Source: Bacteroidota bacterium (GTDB lineage: Bacteria; Bacteroidota; Bacteroidia; Chitinophagales; LD1). From it: a stretch of 64,000 nt of DNA. The notes beneath the pieces are model-generated. The model ran no database searches. It was not told where the DNA came from and worked only from the letters and a program-made list of their open reading frames with translations. Every line of letters begins with the position of its first letter. The first letter of the stretch is position 1. Location of the stretch: NCBI GenBank assembly GCA_947475165.1, contig CANJLD010000014.1, positions 1 through 64,000 of the forward strand, given 5' to 3'. Below are positions 61,402-64,000 of the stretch, one piece after another. The position numbers and the translations under genes were made by a program.

Positions 61402-62559
61402 GTGAAAAAAGCGGTGATTCTTTTAGTTGTAATAGCAGTTGCTGCGCTTGCCGTTATTCTCTATAAGCAAAAGAAAACTTCTCGTTTATCTCCACCGGCT
61501 GTTGTTGCGGTTGATACTTCCAGCGCGTATATCAAACAGATTTATTTTTCGCTCGATACATTCTTCACTAACAGGAGTATACAAAATGGCTTCAGCGGAA
61601 GCGTTTTGGTTTCATTAAAAGGGCAACCGGTTTACGAAAAATGTTTCGGCTACTGCGATTATAGGAACAAAGATTTGCTGACGGATACAAATTCATTTCA
61701 ACTCGCCTCTGTTTCAAAAACATTTACTGCTACCGCTGTGCTTTGGTGCGTTGAACACGAATTACTCTCACTGGACGATTCACTAACCAAATTTTTCCCT
61801 CAGCTTTCTTATAAAGGAATTTGCATAAAAGATTTGCTCTGTCATCGCTCCGGCTTGCCGAACTACCTCTATTTCTGCTCCGGCAAATGCAACAAAGGAG
61901 ATTATTTGACCAACGAAAAAGTAATTGCCATAATGGCTAAAGAAAAACCAGCGATGTATGCCAAGCCGAATAAGAAGTTCGAATACTGCAACACCAATTA
62001 TTTGCTCCTTGCTTCCATCGTTGAAAAAGTTTCCGGCAAAAACTTCAAAGCGTTCATGCACGAAATATTCTTTGAACCGCTTGGCATGTCACACAGTTTT
62101 ATTTACGATTACACCGACAGCACGGATAGAAAAATTTCCATCAGTTATAATTCAAAATGGGAAATTCAACACAATGATTGCTTTGACGGTGTAGTAGGCG
62201 ACAAAGGCTGTTACTCTACCGTTCACGATATGTTTCTATGGGATAAAGCATTTTACGATGAAAAGCTCCTTTCGCAGGAAATGATGAAAGAAATGTACCT
62301 ACCCCGTAGTTTCGAACACGCGGGAAAGAGAAATTATGGATATGGCTGGCGGTTACTTCAACAGCCTGATTCTTCATACTTAGTTTATCATAACGGCTGG
62401 TGGCACGGCAACAACACTGTTTTCTATCGTCATATTCAGGATACTACTTCAGTCATAATTTTGTCAAACAAATACAATCGTTCGGTTTACCACATTCAAC
62501 CTGTATTCAATATTTTGTATGGCTTAAAGAAAGACACTGTTGGCTTTGGAGAAGAGTAA
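61402..62559 (+). CDS. Exported serine hydrolase, beta-lactamase/DD-peptidase-like (paralog 2)
   Basis: A 385-residue relative of the gene at 60127, beginning at GTG 61402 with a membrane segment (residues 4-22, AVILLVVIAVAALAVILYK) that probably stays as an anchor. SxxK at S103-K106 (LASVSKTFTATAV), YCN at 195-197 and HNGWWHGN match paralog 1 closely; similarity covers the whole length except the N-terminus. Both should act in the periplasm on peptide- or ester-type substrates. The 42-base gap suggests one operon. Lacking an ATG start is worth noting but the GTG context is normal here. Confidence 0.87.
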   Translation: MKKAVILLVVIAVAALAVILYKQKKTSRLSPPAVVAVDTSSAYIKQIYFSLDTFFTNRSIQNGFSGSVLVSLKGQPVYEKCFGYCDYRNKDLLTDTNSFQLASVSKTFTATAVLWCVEHELLSLDDSLTKFFPQLSYKGICIKDLLCHRSGLPNYLYFCSGKCNKGDYLTNEKVIAIMAKEKPAMYAKPNKKFEYCNTNYLLLASIVEKVSGKNFKAFMHEIFFEPLGMSHSFIYDYTDSTDRKISISYNSKWEIQHNDCFDGVVGDKGCYSTVHDMFLWDKAFYDEKLLSQEMMKEMYLPRSFEHAGKRNYGYGWRLLQQPDSSYLVYHNGWWHGNNTVFYRHIQDTTSVIILSNKYNRSVYHIQPVFNILYGLKKDTVGFGEE

Positions 62560-62621
62560 CCAAGCTCTCACAATATACTTACCAGAGCAGCGTTTATCTA
62601 TGCTTTTAATACTTTAGCACT

Positions 62622-64000
62622 ATGAGTTTTAATTTTTCGAAATCGCTTTGGGCAAGTTTGTTTCTCACTTGCATTTCACAACTTTCTTTCTCGCAGGAGC
62701 GTGCGCTAGGCACTTGGAAAACCTTCATGCCTTATGGCAGTTCATTAGGAGTTTTCGATGCCGGAGATAAAGTTTATTCCATAGCATCAAAAACCGTTTT
62801 CTCTTACGAAAAAAGCACCGGCACTATTCAGATTTACGACAAAGCAAATGGACTAAGCGACCTAGGAATTAAAACCGCCAACTACGACCCCGCTTCTAAA
62901 GTTTTAGCCATTGCCTACAACAACAGCAATCTCGATTTGATTTACAATGGCACTGACATCTACAATATTGCAGATATAAAGAACAAGAATACTATCAGTG
63001 CTATTTCAATAAATGGCATTTCGTTTTACAACGGCAACGCGTATGTTTCTACCGATATGGGCGTTTCGGTAATTGACCTTACTAAAAAAGAAATCAGCAA
63101 TACTTATATAATCGGTTCAAACGGTGGTCAGGTAAAAGTTTACTCTACCGCAGTGGATGGAACAATTATTTATGCCGCCACAGCCGAAGGAGTGAAACAT
63201 GCCCTGCTCAATTCTCCGAATCTTCAAAATTTCAATAACTGGATTTTGTATGATACCACACAAAACCTACCGAAGAAGAAAGCAAGTTTTGTCGTTGCCT
63301 ACAACAATAAAGTGTACGCAGTAATTGCAGTCACCGGTTGCGATACTCTTTATGAATTCAACGGCAACACTTGGTCAAAAAAATATTCTAATGCGCCAGA
63401 TAGCTTTACAAGTTTAAATGTTGCTAACGGAAATCTCTATTTCTCAGTTCAAAGCACTACGGATATTTCCGGCAAGAATGGAAAAATAGATGCATCAGGA
63501 AATCCAATTGTTTCAACCTCACAACACGGAAGACCGATGGGTTGGTTTGAAAACAACAGCATTTCCTGGGAAGCGGATTTATGGGCTGGCTTGTATAAGA
63601 ACAACAACGGAAATGCGGAATGGATTGTACCGGATGGCCCAAGAACTTCTGCCGTTTTTGATCTAGATGTAGTTGATGGTGTATTGAATGTGGCACCGGG
63701 CGGAGTAGATGATTCATGGGGGTTTACCTGGAATGGTGATGGCTTTTTTACTTATAAAAACAATCAGTGGAAAAACACGAACCAGTATTCATTCCCGCCA
63801 ATGACATACTATACCGATATACTTAGCACTGCCGTCTGTAAGGAAAGAAGTAAAACATACTTCAGTTCTTTTCTATCAGGACTAATTGAAGTAGATAACA
63901 ATTCCGGAACCATAAATTTATACGACTACAACAATAGTAACGGCATACTTGAGGATGCAAGTGGCGACCCCGGGAGAACAAAAATTAGTGCCTTAACTGC
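62622..64000 (+). CDS. porZ: Type IX secretion protein PorZ, N-terminal part (cut by window edge)
   Basis: About 459 residues remain in the window, frame open to the edge. Signal peptide (SKSLWASLFLTCISQLSFSQ) is followed by beta-propeller modules with the two-component-regulator-propeller style: GTWKTFMPYGSSLGVFDAGD, YSIASKTVFSYEKSTGTIQI, NGLSDLGIKTANYDPASK, YVSTDMGVSVIDLTKKEI, which matches PorZ ('NGLSDVGIS...Y' and 'GIVVLDL..KEI'). PorZ is a surface component of the type IX attachment complex that handles A-LPS or equivalent linkage of cargo. It supports use of the sorting-domain cargoes seen in this window. PorZ is my reading of the propeller pattern; the C-terminal sorting region is outside the window. 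Confidence 0.8.
   Translation, partial: MSFNFSKSLWASLFLTCISQLSFSQERALGTWKTFMPYGSSLGVFDAGDKVYSIASKTVFSYEKSTGTIQIYDKANGLSDLGIKTANYDPASKVLAIAYNNSNLDLIYNGTDIYNIADIKNKNTISAISINGISFYNGNAYVSTDMGVSVIDLTKKEISNTYIIGSNGGQVKVYSTAVDGTIIYAATAEGVKHALLNSPNLQNFNNWILYDTTQNLPKKKASFVVAYNNKVYAVIAVTGCDTLYEFNGNTWSKKYSNAPDSFTSLNVANGNLYFSVQSTTDISGKNGKIDASGNPIVSTSQHGRPMGWFENNSISWEADLWAGLYKNNNGNAEWIVPDGPRTSAVFDLDVVDGVLNVAPGGVDDSWGFTWNGDGFFTYKNNQWKNTNQYSFPPMTYYTDILSTAVCKERSKTYFSSFLSGLIEVDNNSGTINLYDYNNSNGILEDASGDPGRTKISALT

Noticed and set aside
1..64000. tRNA or rRNA genes
   Set aside because: All gaps over 50 bases were read for cloverleaf arms or rRNA words and none was convincing.

Overview
The window is a continuous piece of chromosome from a member of the Bacteroidota. 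The evidence is the type IX secretion and gliding genes gldE, gldD and porZ, four secreted proteins with type IX C-terminal sorting domains, lipoproteins with short signal peptides, the gene order mutY-ssb-gldE-gldD, a 29-residue COX24-type ribosomal protein, a DUF4271-hemD pair, promoter-like TAnnTTTG boxes and almost no Shine-Dalgarno sequences. The gene set (IcmF, tryptophan and tyrosine breakdown, no sugar-utilisation loci) suggests a free-living aerobic Chitinophagales/Sphingobacteriales-like organism, but the species cannot be told. No rRNA, tRNA, CRISPR array, prophage or intact transposon is visible.

Layout. 1-5.6 kb: truncated icmF (minus), a small membrane protein, then a tight three-gene operon of iron alcohol dehydrogenase, class-I glutamine amidotransferase-type hydrolase and aldehyde dehydrogenase. 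5.7-12.8 kb: an SprB-repeat type IX cargo, then tryptophan catabolism (tryptophan 2,3-dioxygenase, ACMSD, kynureninase) interrupted by two minus-strand genes and a lipoprotein. 13-16 kb (minus): RNase G, a tiny ribosomal protein, a TPR protein and an HU-like protein. 16.2-21.2 kb: mutY-ssb-gldE-gldD-glycosyltransferase. 21.2-26.1 kb: hemW, an Omp85 protein, DUF4271 and hemD; hemD's upstream reading frame is broken at an A-rich slippery site. 26.2-30.4 kb: glutamine synthetase-like ligase and ethanolamine-type permease, divergent from a second aldehyde dehydrogenase. 30.5-40.2 kb: purH, an LpxD-like acyltransferase, a TM2/DUF2752/DUF4870/M48 operon, an orphan protein, an XRE regulator, gcvT and DUF1015. 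40.2-47.7 kb: secreted GH31, PhoD and YHYH proteins, a cystathionine gamma-synthase-type enzyme and a periplasmic repeat protein. 47.8-52.9 kb: a broken TIGR02757 gene carrying foreign DNA, then fumarylacetoacetase, a flavin reductase-like protein and an esterase. 53-64 kb: lysS, a leucine-rich repeat protein, comEC, a PolB-like exonuclease, comF, two paralogous serine hydrolases and the start of porZ.

How the genes fit together. The two amine-related clusters (2.4-5.6 and 26.2-30.4 kb) together provide permease, gamma-glutamyl ligase, alcohol dehydrogenase, aldehyde dehydrogenases and gamma-glutamyl hydrolase. This fits a vitamin B12-independent, gamma-glutamylated route for ethanolamine or another amino alcohol. 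Tryptophan (kynurenine branch) and tyrosine (fumarylacetoacetase) breakdown feed central carbon metabolism. gldE, gldD and porZ serve the secretion system that would export the four sorting-domain proteins.

The most unusual items are the hemD N-terminal frame break at A AAA AAG, the TIGR02757 gene whose middle has been replaced by foreign DNA, and several families of short dispersed repeats. Some of these repeats lie inside or at the start of genes (kynU, gldD).
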